Source of the DNA: Parvicella tangerina
GTDB taxonomy: Bacteria; Bacteroidota; Bacteroidia; Flavobacteriales_D; Parvicellaceae
Reading direction: 5' to 3'
Length of the DNA: 64,000 nucleotides
NCBI RefSeq assembly: GCF_907165195.1
Contig: NZ_OU015584.1
Location: 682,001-746,000 of the forward strand
A program made the translations under genes and the position numbers. Under the pieces are notes generated by a model that worked only from the letters and a program-made list of their open reading frames with translations, made no database searches and was not told where the DNA came from. This document shows, in pieces, positions 27,264 to 36,460 of this stretch; position 1 is the first letter of the stretch, and each line of letters opens with the position of its first letter.

Positions 27264-28070
27264 CTAATGTCGTTTACTCTCAATTGCAGCTCTCACACTT
27301 CCATGATCCATAAGTAGTTGGTTGGCTTCTTCGTAAGAAATATTCAGCGCATCCATCACCATTTTGGTGCCTCGATCAACCAATTTGTTATTGCTGAGTT
27401 GCATGTCAACCATTCTATTTCCTTTTACTCTCCCAAGTTTGATCATCACAGAAGTGGAGATCATATTTAAGGTCAATTTCTGTGCGGTGCCAGATTTCAT
27501 TCGGGTACTCCCTGTAACAAATTCTGGTCCGACAACAGCAACCATGGGGTGTTGAGCTACTTGATCTAAGGGTGAACCAGGGTTACATGTTATGCCACCA
27601 GTTAAAATACCTTTTTCATTACATTTTTCGAGTGCGCCCAATACGTAAGGAGTCGTTCCTGAAGCTGCAATACCGACCACAGTGTCATCTGAGTTGATCT
27701 CATGTTCTAAGAGGTCTTTCCAGCCCATTTCTTTGCTATCCTCTGCAAACTCAACGGCTTTGCGCATTGCTCCGTCACCACCTGCCATTAGACCAACTAC
27801 CCATCCATGAGGAACTCCATAGGTTGGAGGGCATTCAGAAGCATCAACGACTCCCAATCGTCCGCTCGTTCCTGCACCTAGATAGAATAATCGACCTCCA
27901 CGTTCCATTCTTGGGTGTAATTCGTCTACAAAGTTTTGGATGCTTGGAATTATTTTTTCAACGGCTAGAGCTACCTTTTGATCTTCCTTGTTGATATTAG
28001 TGAGTAATTCAAGCGTAGACATTTTGTCCAGGTCATTATAAAGTGATGTCGATTCGGTGATCTTTTCCAT
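27264..28070 (-). CDS. murQ: N-acetylmuramic acid 6-phosphate etherase
   Basis: MurQ removes D-lactate from MurNAc-6-phosphate to give GlcNAc-6-phosphate in peptidoglycan recycling or use. The 268-residue SIS-domain enzyme shows LFYLGAGTSGRLGVVDASECPPTYG, GIAASGTTPYVLGAL and GSTRMKSGTAQKLTLNM, the sugar-phosphate-binding and catalytic segments of the family. It is complete. A transporter or MurNAc kinase is not adjacent. The stop TAG is also the in-frame boundary of the T9SS remnant downstream. A divergent Nudix gene starts within 100 bases upstream. Confidence 0.95.
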   Translation of the reverse strand: MEKITESTSLYNDLDKMSTLELLTNINKEDQKVALAVEKIIPSIQNFVDELHPRMERGGRLFYLGAGTSGRLGVVDASECPPTYGVPHGWVVGLMAGGDGAMRKAVEFAEDSKEMGWKDLLEHEINSDDTVVGIAASGTTPYVLGALEKCNEKGILTGGITCNPGSPLDQVAQHPMVAVVGPEFVTGSTRMKSGTAQKLTLNMISTSVMIKLGRVKGNRMVDMQLSNNKLVDRGTKMVMDALNISYEEANQLLMDHGSVRAAIESKRH

Positions 28071-28166
28071 GGCATTAATATTTCCAAATAAAATTACAGG
28101 AACAGGTTGGAATCAAGTCGGATTACCAGTAATTTTATCACCAGTCAACTTTTAAAAGCTTATTTT

Positions 28167-28799
28167 TTGAAGGATATCGAAAAGATCAGATTTAACCTGT
28201 CGCAAGAACTGCCTGGAGTTGCTGCTCATCAGCTCATGGCACCATATCAGCGAAAATCAGCTGATGATGTGGTTAAGGAGAAAAAGGATTGCCGAAGAGC
28301 GGCTACGCTGATGTTATTATACCCTAAGAATGATGAGTGGTTCTTTGCCTTGATGTTAAGACCAGACTATGATGGAGTACATGGAGGTCAGGTTAGTTTT
28401 CCTGGAGGAAAAATCGAGCAAGGTGAAACTCCTGAAGAAGCTGCTTTGAGAGAGTGTGAGGAAGAAATAGGAGTAGATCAGAATAGAATAAATCTACTTG
28501 GAAAACTGACGGATGTCTACATTCCTCCTAGCAATATCTTAGTTAATCCATTCGTAGGTTTTATTGATTACGAGCCTGTCTTTTATCCAGATGCGACTGA
28601 GGTGGAGCGGATTATAGAGGTGCCTCTTGCAGATGTTTTTAAGGAAGATCTAGTCAAACAAAAAAAAATCAAAGTAGGACGCTATTCGGATAAACCGTTT
28701 ACTATTGAAGTGCCCTACTTTGAATTTTGCTACGAAACCGTTTGGGGAGCTACGGCTCTAATGATATCTGAGTTTAGAGAAATGCTTAAGAAAGCTTAA
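28167..28799 (+). CDS. Nudix hydrolase, CoA pyrophosphatase type (NudL-like)
   Basis: The enzyme should hydrolyse coenzyme A or its derivatives to 3',5'-ADP and phosphopantetheine. It has the Nudix box GKIEQGETPEEAALRECEEE plus IGV, all catalytic Glu residues present, and just before it the CoA-subgroup signature LMLRPDYDGVHGGQVSFPGG. No ATG lies before the domain. I choose TTG 28167, giving MKDIEKIRFNLSQELPG, the usual distance from the ELPG-MAP start of homologues. A longer in-frame start at TTG 28107 would add 20 residues and cannot be excluded. It converges with the DUF2911 gene 3 bases away and has no visible terminator. Confidence 0.85.
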   Translation: MKDIEKIRFNLSQELPGVAAHQLMAPYQRKSADDVVKEKKDCRRAATLMLLYPKNDEWFFALMLRPDYDGVHGGQVSFPGGKIEQGETPEEAALRECEEEIGVDQNRINLLGKLTDVYIPPSNILVNPFVGFIDYEPVFYPDATEVERIIEVPLADVFKEDLVKQKKIKVGRYSDKPFTIEVPYFEFCYETVWGATALMISEFREMLKKA

Positions 28800-28802
28800 C
28801 TC

Positions 28803-29639
28803 TTATTTACTCCATTCATCTATTGACTTCTGAATATAGCTAGCCCAGCCTTCTTCATTATTGTTTTTCGCATGATCAAGTGCTTTTTCAGCAAACTTGA
28901 TGGCAGCTTTAGTGTCTCCCTTCGCTTCCAAAATACGCGCTTTGTAGAATAGATTGTTATGTGCGGATTTTTCGTCAATAGACTTTTCAATAAAAGTCAA
29001 AGCTTGCTCATAGTCTTTTGCTGTAAGGTAGTATTTGGCTGCATTGTAGTAGACCTTGTTAAGATCTTCGCCCTTTTCGATCGCGTTCGAAATATTTTTT
29101 TCAGCAAGCTCTTTGGTATTCACTATAAAAGGTAGTTCGATCATGGTTTTTTCCCAACGAATTACAATGCTACCAGAGTTAATAGTAAGATTCTCAATGC
29201 TGATTTCTAAGGACTCTTTAAGAGGAGCTTCTTGAGTCTTGGCAACAACAGAAACAGCGTTTTTGGTTTCATCATACTCACTGGTTCCCCACTGTTCCAC
29301 TACTGTATTGAAGTGAATTTCCCACTTTTTTTCAGAAGGATAGGCAAACATAGAATAGGTCCCTGGTTTTAGTATCTGATCGCCAAACTTTAAATATTGA
29401 TCTATGGTTATCTTAGTCGAAGCGTTCGCTCCCAAACGCCATATTTCATTAAAAGGAACTACTTCGCCAAAGATTTTCCTTCCCTTGACACTTGGTCTGG
29501 AATAATCAATGGAAATGTTTGTTAATCCAACAGTTTGTTCAATTTTTCCTCGTGGACTTGCTTGTGGCAATTCCTGAGCGGTTGCTCCAAAGATAAATCC
29601 AGATAGGATTAATGTAAATGTAAGTTTTAAGATTTTCAT
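28803..29639 (-). CDS. DUF2911 protein with C-terminal TPR repeats
   Basis: The 278-residue secreted or periplasmic protein has the signal peptide MKILKLTFTLILSGFIFGATA. The DUF2911 domain follows (SPRGKIEQTVGLTNISIDYSRPSVKGRKI, IWRLGANASTKI, GTYSMFAYPSEKKWEIHFN). Two or three TPR-like helical pairs come after it (VYYNAAKYYLTAKDYEQALTFIEK and later). DUF2911 is common in Bacteroidota and has no known activity. The start is ATG 29639; an upstream ATG would add a charged non-signal stretch. Its -7 box lies in the 56-base gap after the inositol phosphatase gene. Confidence 0.85.
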   Translation of the reverse strand: MKILKLTFTLILSGFIFGATAQELPQASPRGKIEQTVGLTNISIDYSRPSVKGRKIFGEVVPFNEIWRLGANASTKITIDQYLKFGDQILKPGTYSMFAYPSEKKWEIHFNTVVEQWGTSEYDETKNAVSVVAKTQEAPLKESLEISIENLTINSGSIVIRWEKTMIELPFIVNTKELAEKNISNAIEKGEDLNKVYYNAAKYYLTAKDYEQALTFIEKSIDEKSAHNNLFYKARILEAKGDTKAAIKFAEKALDHAKNNNEEGWASYIQKSIDEWSK

Positions 29640-29665
29640 TTTAGTTGTTTTTTTATGCTTGTCAA

Positions 29666-29673
29666 CAAATTTA
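29666..29673 (-). promoter_or_regulatory. -7 promoter element TAAATTTG upstream of the DUF2911 gene
   Basis: Minus-strand TAAATTTG fits TAnnTTTG, 26 bases before the ATG at 29639. It gives the DUF2911 gene its own transcription start downstream of the phosphatase gene. Confidence 0.5.
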
Positions 29674-29695
29674 GTTCCACTTTGTTTAATTTGCA

Positions 29696-30487
29696 CTATT
29701 CATGATCTTTTATTGAGTTTAAGATTTGTTCATGAACTTTTAGGTTTGAACTGACAAGAGATTTTCCATAGATATAAGCTTGTCCACCAGAGAAATCAGT
29801 ACATTGCCCTCCAGCTTCCTTTACAATGATACTTCCAGCAGCAACATCCCATGGTTGGAGCGCTAACTCAAAAAAGGCGTCAAATCGTCCGCAGGCTACA
29901 TAACAGAGGTCGAGTGCAGCTGCACCAATCCTACGAATACCCCTAGTATTTTTCATGAGATGTTTTAATAGTTCCATATAGTTGTCCATTCGATCAAAAT
30001 AATCGTAGGGGAAACCTGTGGCAAGAAGACTACTTTTTAGATCATTAGTGTTGGTGACTTGAATTCTTATACCATTTAAAAAAGCGCCACCACCTTCAAA
30101 AGCATAGAAACATTCCTTTCGATTGGGTTCATAAATTACTCCAAGAATGATCTGTCCTTCTTTTTCTAGCGCAACACTTGTGCAATAGGCCGGAACTCCA
30201 TGGATGTAGTTCGTTGTGCCATCCAGTGGATCGATGATCCATCTGAGGTCTTCGTTCTCACTTTTATTATCCACGCCTTCTTCTCCAAGTATACCAGCGG
30301 TTGGCAGTATTTTGTTTAAACCTTCAACAAAACGTTTTTCAGATTCTTCGTCAACATAAGATACTAAGTTGTTAAAACTTTTTGATTCAATTCGTTCTTC
30401 TGAAAACTGTTTTCGTTCGTCAAACATCCAATCGCCAATTGATCTGGATAAGTCGATTACTTCCTTTATGATTCGTTCAAGTTCCAT
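29696..30487 (-). CDS. Inositol monophosphatase-family phosphatase
   Basis: The 263-residue enzyme has all metal-binding motifs of the IMPase fold: GEEG (about 68), WIIDPLDGTTNY (about 85-96) and WDVAAGSIIVKEAGG (about 212-226), with the Gly-Ala-Ala lysine-free core. Members dephosphorylate inositol-1-phosphate, 3'-phosphoadenosine 5'-phosphate or fructose-1,6-bisphosphate; the substrate cannot be read here, and SuhB-like activity is most usual. It is 96 bases from the divergent giant T9SS type B gene and would share the intergenic region with it. Confidence 0.93.
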   Translation of the reverse strand: MELERIIKEVIDLSRSIGDWMFDERKQFSEERIESKSFNNLVSYVDEESEKRFVEGLNKILPTAGILGEEGVDNKSENEDLRWIIDPLDGTTNYIHGVPAYCTSVALEKEGQIILGVIYEPNRKECFYAFEGGGAFLNGIRIQVTNTNDLKSSLLATGFPYDYFDRMDNYMELLKHLMKNTRGIRRIGAAALDLCYVACGRFDAFFELALQPWDVAAGSIIVKEAGGQCTDFSGGQAYIYGKSLVSSNLKVHEQILNSIKDHE

Positions 30488-30527
30488 ATTTCCTAAATTG
30501 TGCTTGAGAAAGCAACGAAACTACAGA

Positions 30528-30567
30528 TTTTACGTCTATCTTAGTGTAATCACGGAAAATAACTTTG
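30528..30567 (+). promoter_or_regulatory. Promoter with TTTTACGTC box, 23-bp spacer and TAACTTTG -7 element
   Basis: TTTTACGTC (30528-30536), 23 bases, TAACTTTG (30560-30567). Only one base separates the -7 box from the ATG at 30569, so the transcript would begin at or within the start codon unless another promoter is used. The box is the same type as at 11276, 14551, 39147 (minus) and 58482. Confidence 0.5.
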
Positions 30568-30568
30568 C

Positions 30569-33500
30569 ATGTACAAAATTTTACTTTTGTTTATCGGCCT
30601 AACAGCTTTCTTTCGAATAAACGCATCCCATATTCCAGGAGGGAATATTACCTATGAATGCCTGGGAAATGATCAGTATGTGATTACGCTTACCCTTTTT
30701 GAAGATTGTGGTACTGCTTTTATTGCAAACGGACCTATCAATATTGATGTCAGCAATGACTGTGGAATTACTGGCTTAACACAAGCCACCTTGCAAAATG
30801 TGATCTACGCAGAGGAAGTATCTCAATTATGTGACGCTCAGCTACCTTTTAGCGAATGTAATGGTAACAATATGCCTGGGATCTACATGCACCAATGGAC
30901 GGATACCCTAACACTGAGTGATCAATGTGATGCATGGACCTTTAGTTATGAGATTTGCTGTAGGAATGCTTCTGATAACGTAATTGGTGCGGATGGTGCT
31001 TCGTTTTATATTGAAACAACGCTAAACAATCAAGATGCTCCTTGTAATAGCTCTCCTTCTGTTACCACTCAAATGATTCCCTATATCTGTGTCAATCAGC
31101 CTTTAATCTATAACCTTGGTGTTTATGAACCTGATGGAAATACATTGGTTTATTCGTTGATTGATGGTCAGAATGGAGGAGCAGGTGGAGCACTGAATTA
31201 TGCCCCACCAAACACAGGTGCAGCGCCAATTCCCGGTATTTCCATAAATAGTTCAACTGGGGATCTTTCATTCACACCCACTCAGGTTGGTAATTATGTT
31301 GTAGTTGTTTTAGTTGAGGAATATGATGAAAATGGCGTCTTAATCGGATCGCTTACGCAAGATTTTCAGTTCGAAGTGATCAATTGTCCGGCAAATACGA
31401 ACCCCGTTGAACCAGCTGGGATAACCAATTATAGCGGTGATGGAGTGCAGTTGTCAAGTAATGAGATTGAAGTCTGTCCAGGAGACCAGTTCTGTTTTCA
31501 ATTAGAATTTACGGATTTAAACGCGGGAGATTCTATCTTCATTTCCTCGAACCTTGATGTGGCATTGCCAGGAGCAACATTTACCCAGTTAACTTTTCAG
31601 TCACCGGCTGTGGCTGAGATTTGTTGGACCGCAACGTCTACTGTGCCGAGCAATACCAGTGTCGTTTTTAATGCAAGAGATAATGCTTGTCCGATGTTTG
31701 GAATTACTTTTTTTCCACTGAGTGTGTTCATTAACCCTGGAACTGATGCGGGGCCCGATGTTACTCTTTGCGCTGGTGATACTACGGATCTCTATGCTAC
31801 AGGTGGAACCAGCTTTACGTGGGAAGCACTTCCCGGAGGAGATCCTATCAGTGTAGGGAATAACTTCGAGTGTGAAACTTGTCAAGGAACGTATGCACTG
31901 CCTTCTGTTACAACTCAATATGAGGTGACCAGTGATTTAACGGGGCTCTGTAGTAATAAAGATACGGTTGAAGTTGAGGTAGTGCCTGATTTTGCTTATA
32001 CCTTGTCACAGAGCGCGGAAACTTCGTGCATTGGTTCTGATGTTAGTTTTGAATTGGTAATGAACCCTATAGATGTTTATGATATTCAGTGGACTCCAGG
32101 TAGTGGGTTAGATGATCCCAACTCAGCAACACCAGTTTTGACGACTTCTGCACCCGGTAATTATGCTTATGCCGTGAGCATTGAGTCTCCAATGGGGTGT
32201 GTAAGATACGATACGTTGGAAGTTACAGTTGCTCCTGCTACATCCCCTGATTATGAAGTACTCGTTTCTCAAACCGATCTTGATTGTGGTGATACGGTGT
32301 TTTTTGATGTGAATATTCTAAGTGCTCCCCCAGCTATTTGCGATTTGAGCATAAATACAATTTGTGATGGTCCAGAATCAAACTATCAGGTTGGTTCGTT
32401 TGATACACAGAACACGTTAACATCATGGCCAGCGCCTTTTGGAAACTGGTATAGGAATGCAAAACATCAGTTTTTGTTCACGGCTGCAGAGTTATTAGCA
32501 GCTGGATTACAACCGGGAAAGATTACCGAAATAGCCTGGGATGTTACCGAAATCAATGGTGATACCATTTATTATGATTATACGATAAACATGGGGTGTA
32601 CTTCCACGAGTGATTTGAATACATGGGAAACAGGTTTGTCTAATGTTTTCACTCCTCAAAACGTGGAAGTGAACCTGGGAACAAATACACTTGTTTTTTC
32701 TTCTGCTTACGAATGGGATGGTGTTTCAAATCTTGTTGTTGAGATATGTTATGATAATCGTCATTTGAACTGGTCGAATAATTCAGTGACTCCATTAACG
32801 AACACGAGCTTTAATTCTTCACTAGTTTACATTAGTGATAATTTAGCGGCTTGTCCTGCGATAAACGTCAGCCAGACTTCTAATCAACGTCCAGTAACCT
32901 ATTTTTCTAATTGCTCATTAGAACCTGACCCCAACAATTTTACATTTAACTGGCAATCGACAGCAGACCCCGTTGATGATCCTGCGTCTGATAGCACCTT
33001 TGCAATAGTATCTAATGATGGTGATTTTGAGGTTTTTGTTACAAATTTACTAGGTGGTTGTGTTGATTCAACCACAATTAGCGTTACGGCTGAGTGCTGT
33101 GGATTCGATGAAGTGATCATTGATGATGTGACTTGTTTTGGAGGTGTAGATGGCGGATTATCAATTATACCTTATAGCAACCATGTCACAACATTTGAGG
33201 TGCTTGTAACGGAAACGTCATCAGGTTCAACAGTTTACAACCAAGCAGGTATAGTAGATACGGCATTCGTAAATGGCTTAGCTGCTGGTGACTATACCAT
33301 TCAAATGATGACAAATGATGGATGTATGTCGGATACTTCGATCACGATTGAACAACCTGTCGAGTTTGTGGTAAGCATTGAAGGAGATTCCGTGATGTGT
33401 ATTGGTGACTCTTTACAGCTTAGTGCTGATGGAGGAGTTGTTTTTGATTGGACAAACGCTGTAAGCTTTGCTGATAATAGCTTGGATACTGTTTGGTACA

Positions 33501-36397
33501 TTGGTAATACATCGGAAATGATCTATTTGCAGGCAACTGATGCAACAGGTTGTATTGCCGTGGATTCATTACAAATGACGGTAAATGCATTGCCCATGAT
33601 TTCGCTGTCTAATGACACTACGATTTGCGAAAATGATACGACTACTTTGGTTGCATCAGGTGGAGATTCGTACACCTGGACACCGAATATAGATATATCA
33701 ACAACTATGGGCTCTAGTGTGGAGGTATGGCCTTCCGGCACAGCTGTTTATCAAGTAACTGTTGAGGATGCCAATGGTTGTTTAGATAGCGCAAGTGTTA
33801 CCGTTACGATTCAGTCGTTACCTTCAATTGATGCAGGTCCGGATATTGAAATTTGTTTCGGTGATACTGCAATTCTGAATGGTTTAGGTAGTGATGTAAA
33901 TACTTGGATACTTGGAGATTCAATATTGGATCCAATGAATGAGGTAACTGAGGCGTGGCCCTCTACGAGTAATACGTATGTGCTGGAAGGAACTGATCTA
34001 TTGGGTTGTGTTAATTATGACACCATGGAGGTGACTGTGAACTCGCTTCCAACGGTAGACGCAGGTTCAGACCTTTGGGTTTGTCCGAGTAGTACCGTTC
34101 AGCTGCAGGGTTCAAGTGATGGGGCTGTTTTTAGTTGGACTCCAACGGCAGATTTGAATGATCCTAGTATATTGATGCCTGATGCTTCTCCAGATGATAC
34201 TACCGTCTACTATTTAACCGTGCAAAGTGCTGTTGGATGTGAGCAAGTAGATTCAATGATCGTTTTTGCCGGAGGGCCTGTCCCAACAGATGCAGGAATT
34301 AATGACACGATCTGTGAAGGAGATAGTGTAATGATTGGGGCGGCACCCACCGCTGTTGCTGGTACTTTGTTTGACTGGCAACCAGCCGCTTCAATCGTTG
34401 ACAATACTTTGGATAATCCTGTTGTTTACCCATCTAGTGACACTTGGTTCGTGGTAAACACGGCTAACGACACCTGTACAGGAGTGGATTCAGTATTCGT
34501 AAAAGTACATCCATACCCATTGGCAAATGCAGGTGCTGATATCGCCATTTGTATAGGAGATACAGCTCAGTTAAATGCAACAGGTGGAGTGAGTTATTCT
34601 TGGAATACAGAAACGAACTTATCAGATAGTACGATTGCTGATCCAATTATATACCCGACCTCAACTACTGACTTTAGCGTGACAGTGACGGATGCACTTG
34701 GGTGTTCGCAAAGCGATACTATGGAGGTCATTGTTAACCCATTGCCGATAGCTGATGCTGGTCAAAATGATACAATTTGTTTTGGAGATACTACACAGCT
34801 GAGCGCTTCTGGTGGCGTTGGGTTTCTGTGGAGTCCAAATGATTCGATTTCAGATGAATTGGTTTTTGATCCGTCAGTATGGCCTTCTACCACTACAGAT
34901 TATATCGTAGAAGTAACTGATGCGAATAGTTGTATCAATGCAGATACGATTCGTATAGTAGTTAACCCATTGCCTATTGTAGATGCAGGCTTGGATTTAG
35001 AGATGTGTATTTACGATTCAATTCAGCTTAATGTTACTGGGGCGGTCGATTACATTTGGAGTCCAGATTCTACATTGAGTCAGAATGATATTTCAAACCC
35101 TTTTAGCAATGCGCTGGATTCAGAGACATTTGTTGTATTAGGTACAGATGCCAACGGGTGTCAGAATACAGATACGATGGAGTTGATAGTTCATGACCTC
35201 CCAATAGTGATGGCTTCTCAAGATACGGCTATCTGTATTTATGACACTGCCTCCATTGGGGCTACTGGTGCACTGCAGTATGAATGGTCTCCTTCAGCAG
35301 ACCTTGCTGCACCCAACGATGCAATGACGTTGGCATATCCACAAGACACAACTGTATATATTGTTGAGGGAACTGATGCTAACGGATGTGTAAATGTAGA
35401 TTCATTGATTTTAACTGTAGATCCTTTGCCTATTGCAAATGCTGGTATAGATGTGGATATCTGTAGAGGTGATTCTACTCAACTAACAGCCAGTGGAGGC
35501 GAGAGTTATTATTGGACTCCAATGGATTCAATTGTTGATGAAAATGTGTTTAATCCGATTGTTTATCCTGATACTACAACGGAATATATCGTAACTGTAG
35601 TGGATTCTAATGCTTGTGTGAATTACGACTCAGTTAATGTGAATGTATTCAGGGTGGCAACGATCCCAGATACATCCATCTGTCTTACGGATAGCATTCA
35701 ATTAGCTGTTTATGGTTCTCCAGGGAATCAATTCGTCTGGACTCCTTCCGATGGATTGAGCGAATCAAATTTACCTAATCCAATGGCTTCTCCTGAAAAC
35801 AGCACTACCTATACCGTCACAGTATCTGACGTAGCAGGGTGCGTAGATCAAGCATCTGTGAATATTACTGTTTTTGATATTCCGATTATAGGGTTTAGCT
35901 ATGTTTTAACACCTGATTGTGATGGGGTATTGGTTGAGTTCTCAGATAGTAGTAGTTATGCAGATGATTATAGGTGGTCATTTAGCAATGGTCAAGAGGT
36001 AGATGACATAGAGCCAACTACACTGTTTGAATATGATTCTGAGGCGGGCGTTGACTTGTTGCTATCAAATGATTTTGGTTGTTCAACGGATTCTACTTTT
36101 GCCATCAGTTTAACCGACTTCGACTCTTTCTATGACATTCATATTCCGAATGTATTTACGCCAAATGGAGATGGGCAGAATGACTATTTCTGGGTTCAGG
36201 TTCCTGGAAATCTGGCCGAGTGTTTAGATTTGAAGGTGTACAACCGATGGGGTATGTTGATCTTCAATTCGTTCGGTGGCATAACTGCTTGGGACGGCAA
36301 GAACTCAGACGGTGATGAAGTTCCAGACGGCACTTATATGTTCACTATTGAAATTGAAGATTATACCTACGAAGGTACAGTCACAATATTCAGGTAA
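30569..36397 (+). CDS. Giant surface protein with Ig-like repeats and T9SS type B C-terminal domain
   Basis: The 1942-residue protein has the signal peptide MYKILLLFIGLTAFFRINA and an N-terminal region rich in Cys pairs (about 20-350, NITYECLGN, FEDCGTAF, EICCRN). A glycoprotein-like insert spans about 590-800 (INTICDGPESNYQVGSFDT). Ten tandem Ig/PKD-like repeats and one PKD-like domain follow (VLVEFSDSSSYADDYRWSF). The end is a CHU_C/type B sorting domain (NVFTPNGDGQNDYFWV, LKVYNRWGMLIF, WDGKNSDGDEVPDGTYMF, EDYTYEGTVTIFR). It should be exported through T9SS and used as an adhesin or gliding-type surface fibre. It is flanked on the other side by the inositol phosphatase gene. Confidence 0.9.
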   Translation: MYKILLLFIGLTAFFRINASHIPGGNITYECLGNDQYVITLTLFEDCGTAFIANGPINIDVSNDCGITGLTQATLQNVIYAEEVSQLCDAQLPFSECNGNNMPGIYMHQWTDTLTLSDQCDAWTFSYEICCRNASDNVIGADGASFYIETTLNNQDAPCNSSPSVTTQMIPYICVNQPLIYNLGVYEPDGNTLVYSLIDGQNGGAGGALNYAPPNTGAAPIPGISINSSTGDLSFTPTQVGNYVVVVLVEEYDENGVLIGSLTQDFQFEVINCPANTNPVEPAGITNYSGDGVQLSSNEIEVCPGDQFCFQLEFTDLNAGDSIFISSNLDVALPGATFTQLTFQSPAVAEICWTATSTVPSNTSVVFNARDNACPMFGITFFPLSVFINPGTDAGPDVTLCAGDTTDLYATGGTSFTWEALPGGDPISVGNNFECETCQGTYALPSVTTQYEVTSDLTGLCSNKDTVEVEVVPDFAYTLSQSAETSCIGSDVSFELVMNPIDVYDIQWTPGSGLDDPNSATPVLTTSAPGNYAYAVSIESPMGCVRYDTLEVTVAPATSPDYEVLVSQTDLDCGDTVFFDVNILSAPPAICDLSINTICDGPESNYQVGSFDTQNTLTSWPAPFGNWYRNAKHQFLFTAAELLAAGLQPGKITEIAWDVTEINGDTIYYDYTINMGCTSTSDLNTWETGLSNVFTPQNVEVNLGTNTLVFSSAYEWDGVSNLVVEICYDNRHLNWSNNSVTPLTNTSFNSSLVYISDNLAACPAINVSQTSNQRPVTYFSNCSLEPDPNNFTFNWQSTADPVDDPASDSTFAIVSNDGDFEVFVTNLLGGCVDSTTISVTAECCGFDEVIIDDVTCFGGVDGGLSIIPYSNHVTTFEVLVTETSSGSTVYNQAGIVDTAFVNGLAAGDYTIQMMTNDGCMSDTSITIEQPVEFVVSIEGDSVMCIGDSLQLSADGGVVFDWTNAVSFADNSLDTVWYIGNTSEMIYLQATDATGCIAVDSLQMTVNALPMISLSNDTTICENDTTTLVASGGDSYTWTPNIDISTTMGSSVEVWPSGTAVYQVTVEDANGCLDSASVTVTIQSLPSIDAGPDIEICFGDTAILNGLGSDVNTWILGDSILDPMNEVTEAWPSTSNTYVLEGTDLLGCVNYDTMEVTVNSLPTVDAGSDLWVCPSSTVQLQGSSDGAVFSWTPTADLNDPSILMPDASPDDTTVYYLTVQSAVGCEQVDSMIVFAGGPVPTDAGINDTICEGDSVMIGAAPTAVAGTLFDWQPAASIVDNTLDNPVVYPSSDTWFVVNTANDTCTGVDSVFVKVHPYPLANAGADIAICIGDTAQLNATGGVSYSWNTETNLSDSTIADPIIYPTSTTDFSVTVTDALGCSQSDTMEVIVNPLPIADAGQNDTICFGDTTQLSASGGVGFLWSPNDSISDELVFDPSVWPSTTTDYIVEVTDANSCINADTIRIVVNPLPIVDAGLDLEMCIYDSIQLNVTGAVDYIWSPDSTLSQNDISNPFSNALDSETFVVLGTDANGCQNTDTMELIVHDLPIVMASQDTAICIYDTASIGATGALQYEWSPSADLAAPNDAMTLAYPQDTTVYIVEGTDANGCVNVDSLILTVDPLPIANAGIDVDICRGDSTQLTASGGESYYWTPMDSIVDENVFNPIVYPDTTTEYIVTVVDSNACVNYDSVNVNVFRVATIPDTSICLTDSIQLAVYGSPGNQFVWTPSDGLSESNLPNPMASPENSTTYTVTVSDVAGCVDQASVNITVFDIPIIGFSYVLTPDCDGVLVEFSDSSSYADDYRWSFSNGQEVDDIEPTTLFEYDSEAGVDLLLSNDFGCSTDSTFAISLTDFDSFYDIHIPNVFTPNGDGQNDYFWVQVPGNLAECLDLKVYNRWGMLIFNSFGGITAWDGKNSDGDEVPDGTYMFTIEIEDYTYEGTVTIFR
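33596..35879 (+). repeat. Ten tandem Ig-like repeats (about 76 residues each) in the type B protein
   Basis: Ten units share the frame DAGxD-x-ICxGDTxxLxATGG, a Trp-Thr/Ser-Pro strand, a PxxTTxYxV strand, a DxxGC turn and VNPLP linkers. Average unit length is about 228 bases. The DNA of the units has diverged well, so the array is old, with no sign of recent amplification. Confidence 0.8.
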
Positions 36398-36406
36398 AAA
36401 AAAGAA

Positions 36407-36435
36407 AAGCCGATCCACATAAGATGAATCGGCTT
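36407..36435 (-). terminator. Rho-independent terminator for the OmpA/PD40 gene
   Basis: An 8-bp stem (AAGCCGAT with ATCGGCTT, 13-base loop) is followed on the minus strand by TTTTCTTTTTTTT, whose complement includes the stop codon of the plus-strand giant gene. It can serve both genes but the T tract is stronger in the minus direction. Confidence 0.75.
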
Positions 36436-36460
36436 CTTAACCAGCTGAAAAAACCTACTC

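Noticed and set aside
33596-35879. Recent tandem amplification or CRISPR-like repeat array
   Set aside because: Unit length is about 228 bases and coding, the units have diverged strongly, and there are no spacers.
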